NCBI GenBank assembly: GCA_964551995.1
Contig: CAZKFD010000032.1
Coordinates: 251,076 to 315,075, forward strand
Direction of reading: 5' to 3'
Length of the DNA stretch: 64,000 bases
Source of the DNA: DATKJS01 sp964551995
GTDB taxonomy: Bacteria; Acidobacteriota; Aminicenantia; Aminicenantales; Saccharicenantaceae
The notes beneath the pieces are model-generated. The model saw only the letters and a list, made by a program, of their open reading frames with translations, was not told the origin of the DNA and searched no databases. Position 1 is the first letter of the stretch. Each line of letters begins with the position of its first letter. The position numbers and the translations under genes are program-made. Shown one piece after another: positions 52,167 to 62,200 of this stretch.

Positions 52167-55100
52167 TTACTTTCTTGCCGGCCGGCGTTCCTGCAGAAAC
52201 ACATAGACGCCCTTCTTGTTCGAGACGACGATATCCGGCAGGCCGTCGCCGTTGATGTCGACGATCTGGAAATGGAGGCCGACACCGCTGTCGAAGTCGA
52301 TGTCGTGCCGGATCCAGGTCGGCTTGCCGTTCTCGCGCTTCATCTCGAACCAGCAGAGGACGGCGGGATCGTCGATTCCGTCGTCGCCCTCCCGGTGGGC
52401 CCAGAAGCGTTTGCCGGTGACGAGGTCGGGCAAACCGTCGCCGTTGATGTCGGCCATGCTCAGGGCGTGGAGCTGGGAGATGCTGTGGTCGATCTCGTGG
52501 GGGACCCAGCCTTCGGCCGTCTGCTCGTACCACCAGAGCCCGTAATGATGGGCGGCGCTGCTCACGACATCGGCCCGGCCGTCGCCGTTCACGTCGAAGA
52601 CGAGCATCTGGGCCGAGGCCTCGTAGCCGAGCTTGGCCCGGTGGAATTTCCAGGGGACCTGCTTCGGGTCGGCGGGCCCTTCCCACCACCCTTCGGGGCA
52701 CACGATGTCATTCCGGCCGTCGCCGTTGATGTCGCCGACGCCCAGGCCGTGCACGGGCCGGGGGTCCCCGGGGGCGGCGATGACGCGGATCGGCCAGGGC
52801 TTCTTCGGGTCGGGACCCGGCGCGGCGAGGGCCATGCCCTGCTCCGAGACGAAGACGAGCTCCCTCCGCCCGTCCTTGAAGACGTCGACCCAGGCGGGGC
52901 TTTCGTTCCCAGTCTTCTCGACGGCCAGGTATTCCTTCCAGGGGCCGCCGGCGCGCCCGGGGTTGCGCAGCCAGCGGGTGGCCGTGCCGGGGAAGCCCAC
53001 GACGATGAGGTCCGGCCAGCCGTCATGGTCGATGTCCTCGGCGAAGCACAGGAATTCGTTGCTGTAGCCTTCGGGCTTGTATTCCTTCGGCGCGGCCAGC
53101 ATCGGCTGAGGCTTCCAGTCCGGCCCGAGATAGAGCATGGTCCCCGTGGCGATGTCGAGATGGCCGTCCCGGTTGAAGTCCGCGACGGCGACGCCCTCGC
53201 TCCGGAACGCTCCGTCCACTTTGATGCGCCGGAACGTCACCGGGCAAGGGCTCCCCGCGTTCGGGTCGAGTTCCCGCAGGGCGTCGAGCGCCGCCTCGCG
53301 CTCCTCGGCCGCGGGGGCGGCGGCCAGGACCTTTTCGAAGGCCATCCGGGCGTGCTCGCGCCGCGACGGCGGGAGGGCCCGAGCGATATCCATGGCGGCG
53401 TGAGCGGCCTCGTCGCCGGTGGCCGGGTCGTCGAGCATCGAAAGGGCAAGGCGGAGCGCACCGATATCGGGGAGTTTGGCCAAACCGGAGAGGACGGCCC
53501 ACTTCTCCTCGGCCCTGGCCAGAGGCAGGACTTCTTCCAACGCCCGGACGCGCTCCGCGGAGGTCATCGGGATGTTTTCGATGTCGGAGACGAGGCGCAC
53601 GTATCCGCGGACGGCCGGGACGCGCCGGGCCGGGTCGGAGGCCCGCCGGGCGAAGCTCAGAAGGTCCGGGAGAAGTCCGGGGTCGCGCGTCTCGCACAGG
53701 GCCCGGGCCGCGGCGTCGCGCAGGCCGGCGTCCGGGTCGCCGAGGGCGCGGCGCAGCTCGGCGCGGAGGCGCTCGTTACGGAGTGCGCTTCCGGCCTGGA
53801 GCAAGGCGCCGCGGGCCTCCGGGCCGGCGCCGGCTAAGCCGTCGACGATCGCAGCGGCCGCCTTCGAGGCATCGTCGCCGTTGAGCTTGGCGCAGGCGGC
53901 GCCCAATGCTTCGCGCGCCTCGCCTCGGGCGGCCTCGTCCTTTGCGCCCGAGACAAGCCCCGCGAGAGCCGGGACATCTTTCGCGCCCGCGAGCTGGGCC
54001 AGGGCCGCGAACAAGACGCCTCGCACCGGGTCCGGGTTCTCGCGGGCGGCGGCGATCAGGCTCGCCGCGGCGTCCTTGTCGCCGCGCCCGGCCAGGGCCC
54101 GCGCCGCCTCCATGCGCGCGGAAGGCCCGCCGGCCGAGAGCTCCTCGACCAAGGCCCGCGTCACGTCGCCCCGCTTCAGGACGAGAAGCGCCTGCCGGCC
54201 CGCCCGCATCTCCGCCTCATCGGACGAGCCCGCCGCGCGGATGAGCGGCGCGACCGCGGCGCTGTCGCTGAGTTCCCCCAGCCCCGAAATGGCCGCGAGG
54301 CGCACGGCCGGGTCCGAGTCCTTGACCCAGGCCGCGAGCGATGGGGCCGCGGCCGGGTCGCCGCGCTGCCGGAGGGCCTCGACAAGCGCCGCTTTCACGG
54401 GCGGCCCCGCCGCGGCGGCCGACTCGCACAGGAGCCGCGTCATTCCCGGTATATTCAGCATCCGGGACGTTTCGAGCGCGGCCATAAGGTCCGGCCCGTC
54501 GCCGGCCCGGAACGCAGCCTTCAGGAGCTCGGTCGTGCGGGCGGGCGACGCGGCCAGGATCAGGCCGCGATAGGCTGCGGCCCGGACATGGCCCGGCATC
54601 GTGATCGCGTGGAGCTTTTCGAAGACGCTTGTCGCGTCGGCGGCGCGGCCTTCGGCGAGATCGAGGTTCGCCGCCGCGAGGAGGCCGTCCAGGAGCGCCG
54701 AGCGCCGGCCGTCCTCGCCGTGGGAATTAAGGGCCGTGAGCATGGCCCGGGTCGCCGCCGGGCCTCCGATCCGGCCCAGCGCCTCCGCAGCCGCACGGGC
54801 GACGTTCGGGTCGAGGTCGGCGAGAAGGCCGCCGAGCGCGGGGACCGCCCGCGCCTCCCGGCGCCGGCCGAGGGACTGGACGATACCCGCTTTGAAAAGC
54901 CCCGTTGTCCGGTCCAGGGCCTGGACCAGGGCCAGCCCTGCTTCCGGCGCGAGCATGGATTCGAGCGCGTAGCGGGCCGAATGGGAGAGGTCCGGGTCCG
55001 CCAGAAGGCCGGCCAGGACGGGCACCGAGCGGGCCGTGCCGACGCGCTTGAGCTCGGCGCAGGCGGCGTCTTTCTCCTGGAGAGAAGCCGAGGACTTCAG

Positions 55101-55217
55101 GATCTCGATGAGCTGCTGTTCGCTCCGGGGCCGGTCAGCGGCAGCCGCCCGGGCGGCCAGGAACGCGACGAGGCCCGCGGCGGCGATCAGCAGAACCGGC
55201 GCTTTTGTTTTCTTCAT
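52167..55217 (-). CDS. Exported HEAT-repeat and FG-GAP/VCBS-repeat protein
   Basis: A 1016-residue protein: signal peptide (about 1-27), a long array of HEAT-like helical repeats (about 35-660, rich in Ala/Arg/Glu and Asp-Pro turns such as ADPDLSHSARYALESM) and a C-terminal FG-GAP/VCBS-like propeller (about 665-1016) with repeated D-x-N-x-D-G calcium-binding loops (GDINGDGRNDIV, DVNGDGRADVV, DINGDGLPDLV). It probably binds surface ligands or scaffolds the glycan enzymes. Seven bp before the giant hydrolase and 13 bp after the oxidoreductase, so part of one transcript. Confidence 0.85.
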   Translation of the reverse strand: MKKTKAPVLLIAAAGLVAFLAARAAAADRPRSEQQLIEILKSSASLQEKDAACAELKRVGTARSVPVLAGLLADPDLSHSARYALESMLAPEAGLALVQALDRTTGLFKAGIVQSLGRRREARAVPALGGLLADLDPNVARAAAEALGRIGGPAATRAMLTALNSHGEDGRRSALLDGLLAAANLDLAEGRAADATSVFEKLHAITMPGHVRAAAYRGLILAASPARTTELLKAAFRAGDGPDLMAALETSRMLNIPGMTRLLCESAAAAGPPVKAALVEALRQRGDPAAAPSLAAWVKDSDPAVRLAAISGLGELSDSAAVAPLIRAAGSSDEAEMRAGRQALLVLKRGDVTRALVEELSAGGPSARMEAARALAGRGDKDAAASLIAAARENPDPVRGVLFAALAQLAGAKDVPALAGLVSGAKDEAARGEAREALGAACAKLNGDDASKAAAAIVDGLAGAGPEARGALLQAGSALRNERLRAELRRALGDPDAGLRDAAARALCETRDPGLLPDLLSFARRASDPARRVPAVRGYVRLVSDIENIPMTSAERVRALEEVLPLARAEEKWAVLSGLAKLPDIGALRLALSMLDDPATGDEAAHAAMDIARALPPSRREHARMAFEKVLAAAPAAEEREAALDALRELDPNAGSPCPVTFRRIKVDGAFRSEGVAVADFNRDGHLDIATGTMLYLGPDWKPQPMLAAPKEYKPEGYSNEFLCFAEDIDHDGWPDLIVVGFPGTATRWLRNPGRAGGPWKEYLAVEKTGNESPAWVDVFKDGRRELVFVSEQGMALAAPGPDPKKPWPIRVIAAPGDPRPVHGLGVGDINGDGRNDIVCPEGWWEGPADPKQVPWKFHRAKLGYEASAQMLVFDVNGDGRADVVSSAAHHYGLWWYEQTAEGWVPHEIDHSISQLHALSMADINGDGLPDLVTGKRFWAHREGDDGIDDPAVLCWFEMKRENGKPTWIRHDIDFDSGVGLHFQIVDINGDGLPDIVVSNKKGVYVFLQERRPARK

Positions 55218-55230
55218 CTCGTCTCTCCCC

Positions 55231-56544
55231 TCAGACTCCCCACGGCGGCCGGGAGGCGATCGACAGCAGGCGGTTGGCTTCGTCGTCGCCGGGGAACTCT
55301 TCCTTCACCGGGTCCCATTTGAGCGGCCGGCCGAGCTGTTTTTCGACGCCGCCGAGAAGCAGCGCGCTCGCGGCCCGGTGGGCGATCGCGGCGTCGCAGA
55401 TCGGCCGCTTCCGCGTCCGGACGCATTCGAGGAAGTTGCCCGAATGGCTGTCGCTCCGGTAGACGTGAACCTCGTCCGGCCGGAGCGGCTCGCGGACGAT
55501 CCAGGCGGGCGTCGAGACGAGCGCGTCCCGGTCGACGGCAATCCGTCCCGCCGTCCCGACGAAGACGGCGCCGCCGTCGCCTCCGATCGGCTCCTCCGGA
55601 TAGCCCCTGCCGTAGACGACGACCCCGGTCGCGTATTTGTAGTTCGTGCAGCCGTCGGCCGTGAAGAGCTCGACCGGCCCGGTCGCGTCCGACCCTGTGG
55701 CCCACTGGATGAAATCGTAATGGTGCTGGCCCCAGTTGAGCTCGCCGATGTCGAAGCGGTGGGGGCCGGTGTTGCCGTCGTAGGGAATCTCGGGCGCCGG
55801 TCCCAGATAAAGGTCCCAATCCAGGTCGTCGGGGACGGGCAGTCCGGGGCCGAAGCGCTTCGGCCAGAAGATCGCCCCGCCGTCGCGGTAGGCGTAGACC
55901 TCGGTGAGCGTCCCGATGCGGCCGCTGCGGACGTACTCGCAGGCCCGGCGGAAGTAGCCGTTGTACTCGCTGCGCTGCTGCGTGCCCGCCTGGTACACGC
56001 GCCCGTAACGCCGGACGGCGGCCAGGACGGCTTGGCTCTCCCGCACCGTGACCGCCGTCGGCTTTTCGCAGTAGATGTCCTTTCCCGCCCCCGCCGCCAT
56101 GACGGCCATCGTGGCGTGCCAGTGCGCGGGCGTGGCGATGAGGAGGGCGTCGATGTCGCGCCGGTCCAGGATGTTCCGGAAATCGACGTACGCTTCGCAG
56201 GAGCGGTAATTGCCGTTCCCGTAGACCTCGCCGTAATGCTGGTTGACGCGGAACTGGGCGCGCTCGCGGCGGTCGCGCCAGACGTCGCAGACCGCCAGCA
56301 CCTGGACGTCCGCGCGGGCCGCGTAGCCGCCCGTAAGATACGTCCAGGCGCCGCCGAGCAGATGCCCGCCGCCCTGGGTGCCGACGCCGATGAAGCCCAT
56401 CGTGACGCGGTCGCTCGGGGCGAGCACCCCATTCCGGCCCAGGGCCGAGGCGGGGATGATCGCCGGGGCGGCGATCGCGGCCCCGACGACGCCGGCGCTC
56501 CGGCGCAGGAATTGCCGCCGGGTCAAGGTCTTTCGCTTGTCCAT
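55231..56544 (-). CDS. Tat-exported Gfo/Idh/MocA oxidoreductase
   Basis: A 437-residue NAD(P)-dependent sugar-type oxidoreductase with a twin-arginine signal (TRRQFLRRSAG) at residues 8-18. NAD-binding Rossmann motif GFIGVGTQGGG, the conserved CEKPTAVTV catalytic segment (Glu-Lys-Pro) and HWHATM support function. Tat export implies that it folds with its cofactor before export, as do glucose-fructose oxidoreductases and related CAZy GH109 proteins, which use NAD for glycosidase chemistry. ATG 56544 has GGGAGA before it. Start of the minus-strand series; substrate unknown. Confidence 0.87.
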   Translation of the reverse strand: MDKRKTLTRRQFLRRSAGVVGAAIAAPAIIPASALGRNGVLAPSDRVTMGFIGVGTQGGGHLLGGAWTYLTGGYAARADVQVLAVCDVWRDRRERAQFRVNQHYGEVYGNGNYRSCEAYVDFRNILDRRDIDALLIATPAHWHATMAVMAAGAGKDIYCEKPTAVTVRESQAVLAAVRRYGRVYQAGTQQRSEYNGYFRRACEYVRSGRIGTLTEVYAYRDGGAIFWPKRFGPGLPVPDDLDWDLYLGPAPEIPYDGNTGPHRFDIGELNWGQHHYDFIQWATGSDATGPVELFTADGCTNYKYATGVVVYGRGYPEEPIGGDGGAVFVGTAGRIAVDRDALVSTPAWIVREPLRPDEVHVYRSDSHSGNFLECVRTRKRPICDAAIAHRAASALLLGGVEKQLGRPLKWDPVKEEFPGDDEANRLLSIASRPPWGV

Positions 56545-56565
56545 GGGATCTCCCTCGTTCGGCTC

Positions 56566-56571
56566 ATTATA
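56566..56571 (-). promoter_or_regulatory. Candidate -10 box for the minus-strand glycan operon
   Basis: TATAAT on the minus strand 22 bp before the oxidoreductase start. No good -35 at 16-18 bp upstream, so a regulated or activator-dependent promoter is possible. Confidence 0.4.
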
Positions 56572-56604
56572 AGACGGAAACCCGCCGCAATGCCATCCGG
56601 GGCT

Positions 56605-56634
56605 TTGACTTCGGCCGCCGGCCGGGGCTATGAT
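56605..56634 (+). promoter_or_regulatory. Sigma-70 promoter of the GH4 gene
   Basis: -35 TTGACT (56605-56610), 18-bp GC-rich spacer, -10 TATGAT (56629-56634); ATG at 56681 after GAGGAGG. Divergent from the oxidoreductase. Confidence 0.78.
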
Positions 56635-56680
56635 TTCGTCGCGGCAGGGAGACCGCAGCGGAAACGAGGAGGGAAACCCC

Positions 56681-58099
56681 ATGGCCAAGATCGCGATGAT
56701 CGGCGCCGGGAGCCTGGTCTTCGGCAAGACCCTCATGGCGGACATGCTGGCGACGCCGGCGCTCGCCGGAAGCGAATACCGGCTGATGGCGCTGACCCGG
56801 ACGCGCCTCGACAAGATGCACGCCTTCGTCCGCCGCATGATCAAGGACAACGGCGTGGACGCCACGGCCGTCGCGACGACGGACCGGCGGGAGGCGCTGC
56901 GCGGCGCCGATTACGTCGTGGTGATGATCCAGGCGGGTGGGGTGGCCGAGTTCCGGCAGGACTACGAGATCCCGATGAAGTACGGCGTCGACCAGTGCAT
57001 CGGCGACACGATGGGGCCGGGCGGCGTCTTCCGGGCCCTGCGGCACATCCCGGCGCTCCTCGAGATCGCCCGCGACATGCGGGAGCTCTGTCCCGGCGCG
57101 ATCCTGCTCAACTATGCCAACCCGATGGCCATGTGCTGCTGGGCCCTCGGCCGCGTCCCCGGGCTCCAGTTCGTCGGCCTCTGCCACGGCGTGCAGACGA
57201 CCATGGACCTCGTCGCGAGCTACGTCGACGTCCCGAAGGGAGAGATCGATTTCGTCGCCGCCGGCATCAACCACATGGCGTGGTTCTTGAAGCTCGAACA
57301 CCGGGGGCGGGACCTCTACCCGAAGCTCCGGGCGAATTTCGAAAAGCCTAGCTATTATGTGAACGAGAAGGTCCGGGGCGAGGTCATGCGACACTTCGGC
57401 TACTTCATGACCGAGAGCACCGGCCATCTGTCCGAGTACCTCCCGTATTTCCGCAAGAGCCGCAAGGCGCTCGACCTCTACTGCGACGAGCCGGCGTTCG
57501 GCGGCGAGAGCGGGGCGTACTACCATTACTGCGCGATGCTGGCCGAGAAGTTCGCGAAAACGGACCCGTTGTCGATCGAGTCCACCGAGCTCGGCCCGCG
57601 GAGCGCGGAGTACTGCTCCCACATCATCGAGGCCAAGGAGACCGGGGAGGTCTTCCGCCTCAACGGCAACGTCCGGAACGACGGCTATATTGCGAACCTG
57701 CCGGCGGGCTGCTGCGTCGAAGTACCGATCTACGTCGACCGCACCGGGCTCCACCCCACGGTCGTCGGCAGCCTGCCGCCCCAGTGCGCGGCGCTCAACA
57801 TGACCAACGTGCTCGTCCAGGGGCTCACGGTCGAGGCGAGCTTCGCCGGCGACCCGGAGCTCGTCATGCAGGCCGTGGCCCTCGACCCGCTGACCGGCGC
57901 GGCGCTCACGCTCGGGGAGATCCGGGAGATGGTGCGAGAGATGCTGAAGGCCGAGGCGCGCTGGCTGCCCCAGTTCGCGGGGAAGGAGCTGCGTGCGGTG
58001 CCGGCGATCTCCATCCCCAAAAATGTCAAGCGCCGCGAGGTCCCGCTCGACCCGGCGCTGGCCATCGCCAACCGGTTCGGCAGACTGGCCAAGGCCTAG
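56681..58099 (+). CDS. GH4-family glycosidase (alpha-galactosidase/alpha-glucuronidase type)
   Basis: A 472-residue NAD- and Mn-dependent glycosidase. NAD site IGAGSLVFGKTL (7-18), NYANPM, the metal pair Cys168-His169 in LCHGVQTTMDL and a catalytic His in AGINHMAWFLK. GH4 subfamilies differ by this Cys-His-x-x motif: CHSV is MelA-type galactosidase, CHGx forms occur in glucosidases and glucuronidases, so substrate is uncertain between alpha-galactoside and alpha-glucuronide. No signal peptide, so it acts in the cytoplasm on imported oligomers. Strong GAGGAGG ribosome site. Confidence 0.93.
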   Translation: MAKIAMIGAGSLVFGKTLMADMLATPALAGSEYRLMALTRTRLDKMHAFVRRMIKDNGVDATAVATTDRREALRGADYVVVMIQAGGVAEFRQDYEIPMKYGVDQCIGDTMGPGGVFRALRHIPALLEIARDMRELCPGAILLNYANPMAMCCWALGRVPGLQFVGLCHGVQTTMDLVASYVDVPKGEIDFVAAGINHMAWFLKLEHRGRDLYPKLRANFEKPSYYVNEKVRGEVMRHFGYFMTESTGHLSEYLPYFRKSRKALDLYCDEPAFGGESGAYYHYCAMLAEKFAKTDPLSIESTELGPRSAEYCSHIIEAKETGEVFRLNGNVRNDGYIANLPAGCCVEVPIYVDRTGLHPTVVGSLPPQCAALNMTNVLVQGLTVEASFAGDPELVMQAVALDPLTGAALTLGEIREMVREMLKAEARWLPQFAGKELRAVPAISIPKNVKRREVPLDPALAIANRFGRLAKA

Positions 58100-58144
58100 C
58101 CGGCAGGTTCGAAGGCGAAGACGCAGGTCCGGTCGGTTTGGACT

Positions 58145-58420
58145 TTAGCCGCCGATGACGACGGTCCAGGGGCGCACGGACCATTCTCTGATCAGGCCCG
58201 CCTTGACATAAGGGTCGTTCCGGGCGAAGTCCTCGACGACGTCGGGGGATTCGGCTTCGAAGACGAAGATGGCCGAGTCCGCCGGGTCGGCCAGGGCCCC
58301 CGCCATGACAAGCTCTCCGCGGGCGTGCGCGGCGTTGGCGTAGCCCAGGTGCTCGGGACGAAAGGGGGCCCGCCTCTCGACGTAGTTCTCCACCGTCTTA
58401 TAGAGGAGCAGGTAGTACAT
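58145..58420 (-). CDS. YCII-domain protein
   Basis: A 91-residue protein of the YciI/dimeric alpha-beta barrel family: begins MYYLLLYKTVENY, His in EHLGYANAAHARGEL, Asp in FARNDPYVKAGLI. Such small proteins bind or turn over small molecules; the function is not set. ATG 58420 has AGGTCCGCGT-type weak ribosome site. Upstream lie a TTGACA at 58470-58465 (no clear -10) and then repeat element copy B. Its 3' end shares 24 of 26 bases with 58661-58686. Confidence 0.85.
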   Translation of the reverse strand: MYYLLLYKTVENYVERRAPFRPEHLGYANAAHARGELVMAGALADPADSAIFVFEAESPDVVEDFARNDPYVKAGLIREWSVRPWTVVIGG

Positions 58421-58479
58421 ACGCGGACCTCCCTTCTCAGAGGATATTGCACGGCCCCGGGCGGTGTCAATGTTCTCAT

Positions 58480-58584
58480 GGGGTCGGACCATGATAATTT
58501 ATTGAAAAAAATGAATTAATTGCGAAAATAGCCCCGTTCTAGGCCTTAAATCCGTGTTTTCGGGCCTGAAAACGAAGACTTAAG
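58480..58584. repeat. Intergenic inverted-repeat element, copy B (half copy)
   Basis: Starts with GGGGTCGGACC (58480-58490), followed by an A/T-rich stretch (AAAAAAATGAATTAATTG) that resembles the inverted right part of copy C, and the module CTTAAATCC...TTTTCGGGCCTGAAAA...GACTTAAG (58544-58584), a stem with mismatches. No GTCCGACCCC right end is found in the following 250 bp, so it is truncated. Immediately after it is a perfect 8-bp hairpin CCGGAAGG-CAAA-CCTTCCGG (58586-58605). Confidence 0.7.
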
Positions 58585-58605
58585 CCCGGAAGGCAAACCT
58601 TCCGG

Positions 58606-58797
58606 CCCGCCCGGTCCCAGGGAATTCAGCGAGATCTGACAATCGAGGCGAGATCTCGCAGCCGCCGATGGCGACGGTCCAGAGGCCCATAGCCAAAGCG
58701 CGAGCGTCCTATGCTTCTTGCCGCGCGCAGGTGCGGGGAAATCAATATCCGGGAAGAATACGAAATTGGGAATTGAGTATTGTGTCCCCGAAAATCG
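58606..58797. other. Intergenic region after repeat copy B
   Basis: No gene. It contains two GAGATCT repeats (58631, 58650) and the 26-bp near-copy of the YciI gene 3' end at 58661-58686. Confidence 0.5.
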
Positions 58798-59109
58798 CTA
58801 TGATCCGATCTTGATGGACAGCGGGAGCGGGGCTTTGAGGATGCACAGTCCCAGATAGATGAATATAAACCCCACGATAACGGTCCAAGGCAGCTTCTTC
58901 ACCAGTTCGGTCAGGACCTCTTTGAGGTCGGCCGCGGCCTGCTCTTGGACGGCCAAGCGCTGCTCGTCCTTTTTCTGTGCCAGGATCGTCTTCAGGGCCT
59001 TCAGGGCGGCGAGTTTTCTGTACCGCTCGATGAGACTGGTGACGACCTCGCTGATGATGAAGGCCACACCCAGGGCGATGAACACCCAGCCTAACCATTC
59101 AATTTGCAA
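58798..59109 (-). CDS. Small membrane protein with two helices and a coiled coil
   Basis: A 103-residue protein: membrane helix (about 4-24), a charged amphipathic/coiled-coil stretch (about 28-70) and a second helix (about 75-93, TVIVGFIFIYLGLCILKA). Start is TTG 59109 behind GGGAGGGG, the only well-placed ribosome site. I know no family. A TTGACA promoter lies 57 bp upstream. Confidence 0.65.
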   Translation of the reverse strand: MQIEWLGWVFIALGVAFIISEVVTSLIERYRKLAALKALKTILAQKKDEQRLAVQEQAAADLKEVLTELVKKLPWTVIVGFIFIYLGLCILKAPLPLSIKIGS

Positions 59110-59142
59110 TTGTCCCCTCCCTGCCTAAGACTTGACGCCTGT

Positions 59143-59171
59143 AATATGGGGAGTTCCGCCCGCCCTGTCAA
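59143..59171 (-). promoter_or_regulatory. Promoter of the small membrane protein gene
   Basis: Perfect -35 TTGACA (59171-59166), 17-bp spacer, -10 CATATT (59148-59143), close to consensus. Confidence 0.65.
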
Positions 59172-59287
59172 GGCCGCCGGCGCCCGGCGTGGCTTTTGCC
59201 CCCTGGTTTTTCATATAATCGGGGACGGCCGCATGGGCGGCGGTAGAACGAAGGGCGCAAAGAACACCGCTCCCGGATAACGAGACC

Positions 59288-62200
59288 ATGAGAAGATCGT
59301 CGGGGACAATGACTCGGGGCCTGGCGATTTGCGCCGGGGGGCTGGTTCTCGCGGCGGCTCTGGCGGCGTGCGCGCCGCGATCGTCCTCCGACGCGGGCCG
59401 AAAGGCCGGCCGAGACACGGTCGAGCCGGCCGAACCGAGCCCGGTCATCAGGGTCGGCGCGGATGATAGCGCTCCCGGGCTCACCTTCTTGAGTTGGGAC
59501 ACTGAAGGCGGAGACAAGGCCAACACGAATCTGCTCCGTACAATAAGCGATGCCAGCGCCGAGAGCGGCACGCGCGCGGCAAGCAACGTCGGGACGCGCA
59601 ATAATATTAAAGCTGAGAGATCTGTCCCGCGAGGCGCAGGCGTCCGGGTTCAGTATCTGGCGCAAGGGCCGGATGGCACTTCGTGGGAAGACGCGAAGGC
59701 TGTCAGCCGGCGCGTCGAAAGCGGGGGAGAGGTCGTCGTCTTCGAGCTCGAGACCGGCAAATCGCGGCTCGAGTGGCGAATCGAGTGCGTCAGCGCAGCG
59801 GATAAAAAAAGCGCCGCGAACCTGGAGGGCGCGAAAAGCGCCCAGGTCGCGACGGGGAATACAGGGGATTCAGCGGCCTTGCCACCAGGGTCTCTGCGCC
59901 TGACCTTTTGTCCGATGGATGCGGAGTCAGAGAAGAACCAGCCAGCGGCTCGATCAGAAATCGCCAAGCGCAATAATTTGTCAAGCATCGTGACATCCGA
60001 GGATCTGGGATCGTCGAAGCAGAACGGTTCGATCCCGGTTTTCAATCATCTTGGCGGATCGCCCGCCGCTCAGATGCGCCCGGCCGCCTCAGCCGGCGAT
60101 GCGCCGCCCGCAGGCGCTTATTCTCCAAGTGTTCGTTCTGCAGAGGCTCGCGGAAAGTCGAAGCTGATCCCGTCGACCCTGGATGCCGCTCCCTCGCTCC
60201 GCCTCGTCTTCCACTTCGACCCGAAGGTCACTTCGACCACGGTCCTCCCTGGCGATTGGCTCGATGACGGGACGTTCCGCCTGCCCGCGGTCCTCAACGC
60301 GCCGGACTGGGGGCCGATGCTGCTCACAGAGCGGATCGGCCTCGCGCGCGCCGACGGTTCCGTCGAAGTCACGCCGGGCCGCCTGATCGTCGGCCGCCTC
60401 GAAGGCAGCCGCGCCGCCAAGACCGACGACCTCATCCTCGAGCTTCCGTCCATTTCTGCGAACGAGTCTTTCTCACCGCTGCCCGCGCCCCAATCGTCGC
60501 CCGCAGCCGCTCTCGCGTCGCCCCGCCCCTTCCCGCTCACTATCACCCTCACGCCCCTCCGGCTCGCCCCTCCTGCCGGACTCCGCGACGCGTCCCTCTG
60601 GCCCGCCGCCCGACGCGGCTGGCTCGACGCCCTCCAGCCCTGCGCCCGCTGGGGGGAGCAGGACAAGCCCTTTAGTGCGCCCCCCGGGATCCTGGGCAAC
60701 AACGTCATCAGCGACCCGGCCAGCGTCTCGATCTGGTTCTACGCCGACCAGGCTTTCTTCATGCCCGAGGCCGCCCCGGGCGTCTCGCTCATGCCCCTCG
60801 TACGCCAGACGATCGACTACTGGCTCGACCGGCGCATGCGCCGCGGCCCGGACGGCCGCCTGACCGGCGAGATCACGGGCTACTGGGACTACGGCGGCTT
60901 CCTCGACGCCGAGGCCTCGCCCCTCATCGCCGCCTGGGATTACGTCGAGGTGACCTCGGACCTCCCTTGGCTCGAGCGCCGCATCGGCCGCCTCGAGCTC
61001 GCCGCCGATTTCCTGGCCTCGCGCGACATCGACGGCGACGGCTTCGTCGAGGCCGTCCAGAGCGGCGACCGCGGCGCGCTCGTCCAGCCTAACCGCTCCT
61101 GCGCTTGGTGGGACGCGCTTAACTGCGGCTGGAAAGACGGCTACACCAACGCCCTGATCTACAGGGCCTGGCGCTCGCTCGCCGACCTCGAGCGCGAGCT
61201 CGGCCGCTCCGCGCAGGCGGCCGGCTACACGCGCCTCGCCGACCGCCTTAAGGCCGTCTATGCCAAGACCCTCTACAACCGGCAAACCGGCTGGCTCGCC
61301 TGGTGGAGAAGCCGCGACGGCGAGCTCCACGACTACGCCTCGCCAACCCTGAACGGCCTGGCCATCGAGTACGGCCTCGTTGAGCCGGGCCTCGCGCGCC
61401 GCATCCTCAACCGTCTCTGGAAGAAAATGGCCGCGGCCGGCTTCACGCGCTTCGACCTGGGCGTCCCGCCCATGCTCGTCCCGGTCCGCCGGAGCGACTA
61501 TCTCCAGCCCGACGCGATCGGCATCCCCGCGCGCGAGGACGGCACAGACACCTTCGGGCAATACATGAACGGCGGCATCACCGCGGGCCAGGTCCTCCAT
61601 TTCTTGGACGCGCACTACGTCCTCGGGAGCAAGGAGCTTGCGGCGCGGGCCGACCGCGTCCTCCGGGCCATGCTCGAACGCCAGGTCCGGGGCGGGTTCC
61701 AGAACGGCGTCCGCAACGCGACGGGCAAGGGCATCGACTGGACGACGTGGGACGCGAAGCCGTCAGGCTACGAAGGCTATCTCGCCGACAGCTTCCGCTT
61801 CCTTCAGGCTGTTCTCATGCGCGAGCCGGCGTTCCGGGACCGGCTCTACAGGCCGATGTCGGGCGATGCAGGCGGCAAAGCGCATGCGGCGCCCGGCGCC
61901 ACGGGGCCCGCCGACGCCGCATCTACTAATACTACGCCCCCCAATAACGCCCCCTCCAAAACCGCCCCCGCATCATCATTCGCCTCCGCGGCTATCGACG
62001 ACCCCGCCTACCCCGGCGCCGCCCTCCGCTCGGACCTCGCCTATCTCGAGCGGGCGACGAAAGAGCTCCTCGATGGGTGCCTCATCAAGGCCTCGGACGG
62101 GACGCCCCTCTACACGCCCGACGGCCAGGGCCAGTACGCCGCCCTCTGGACGCGGGATTTCGCGTCCATGGTGGAGAACGCCGGCTATCTGATGTCTAAA

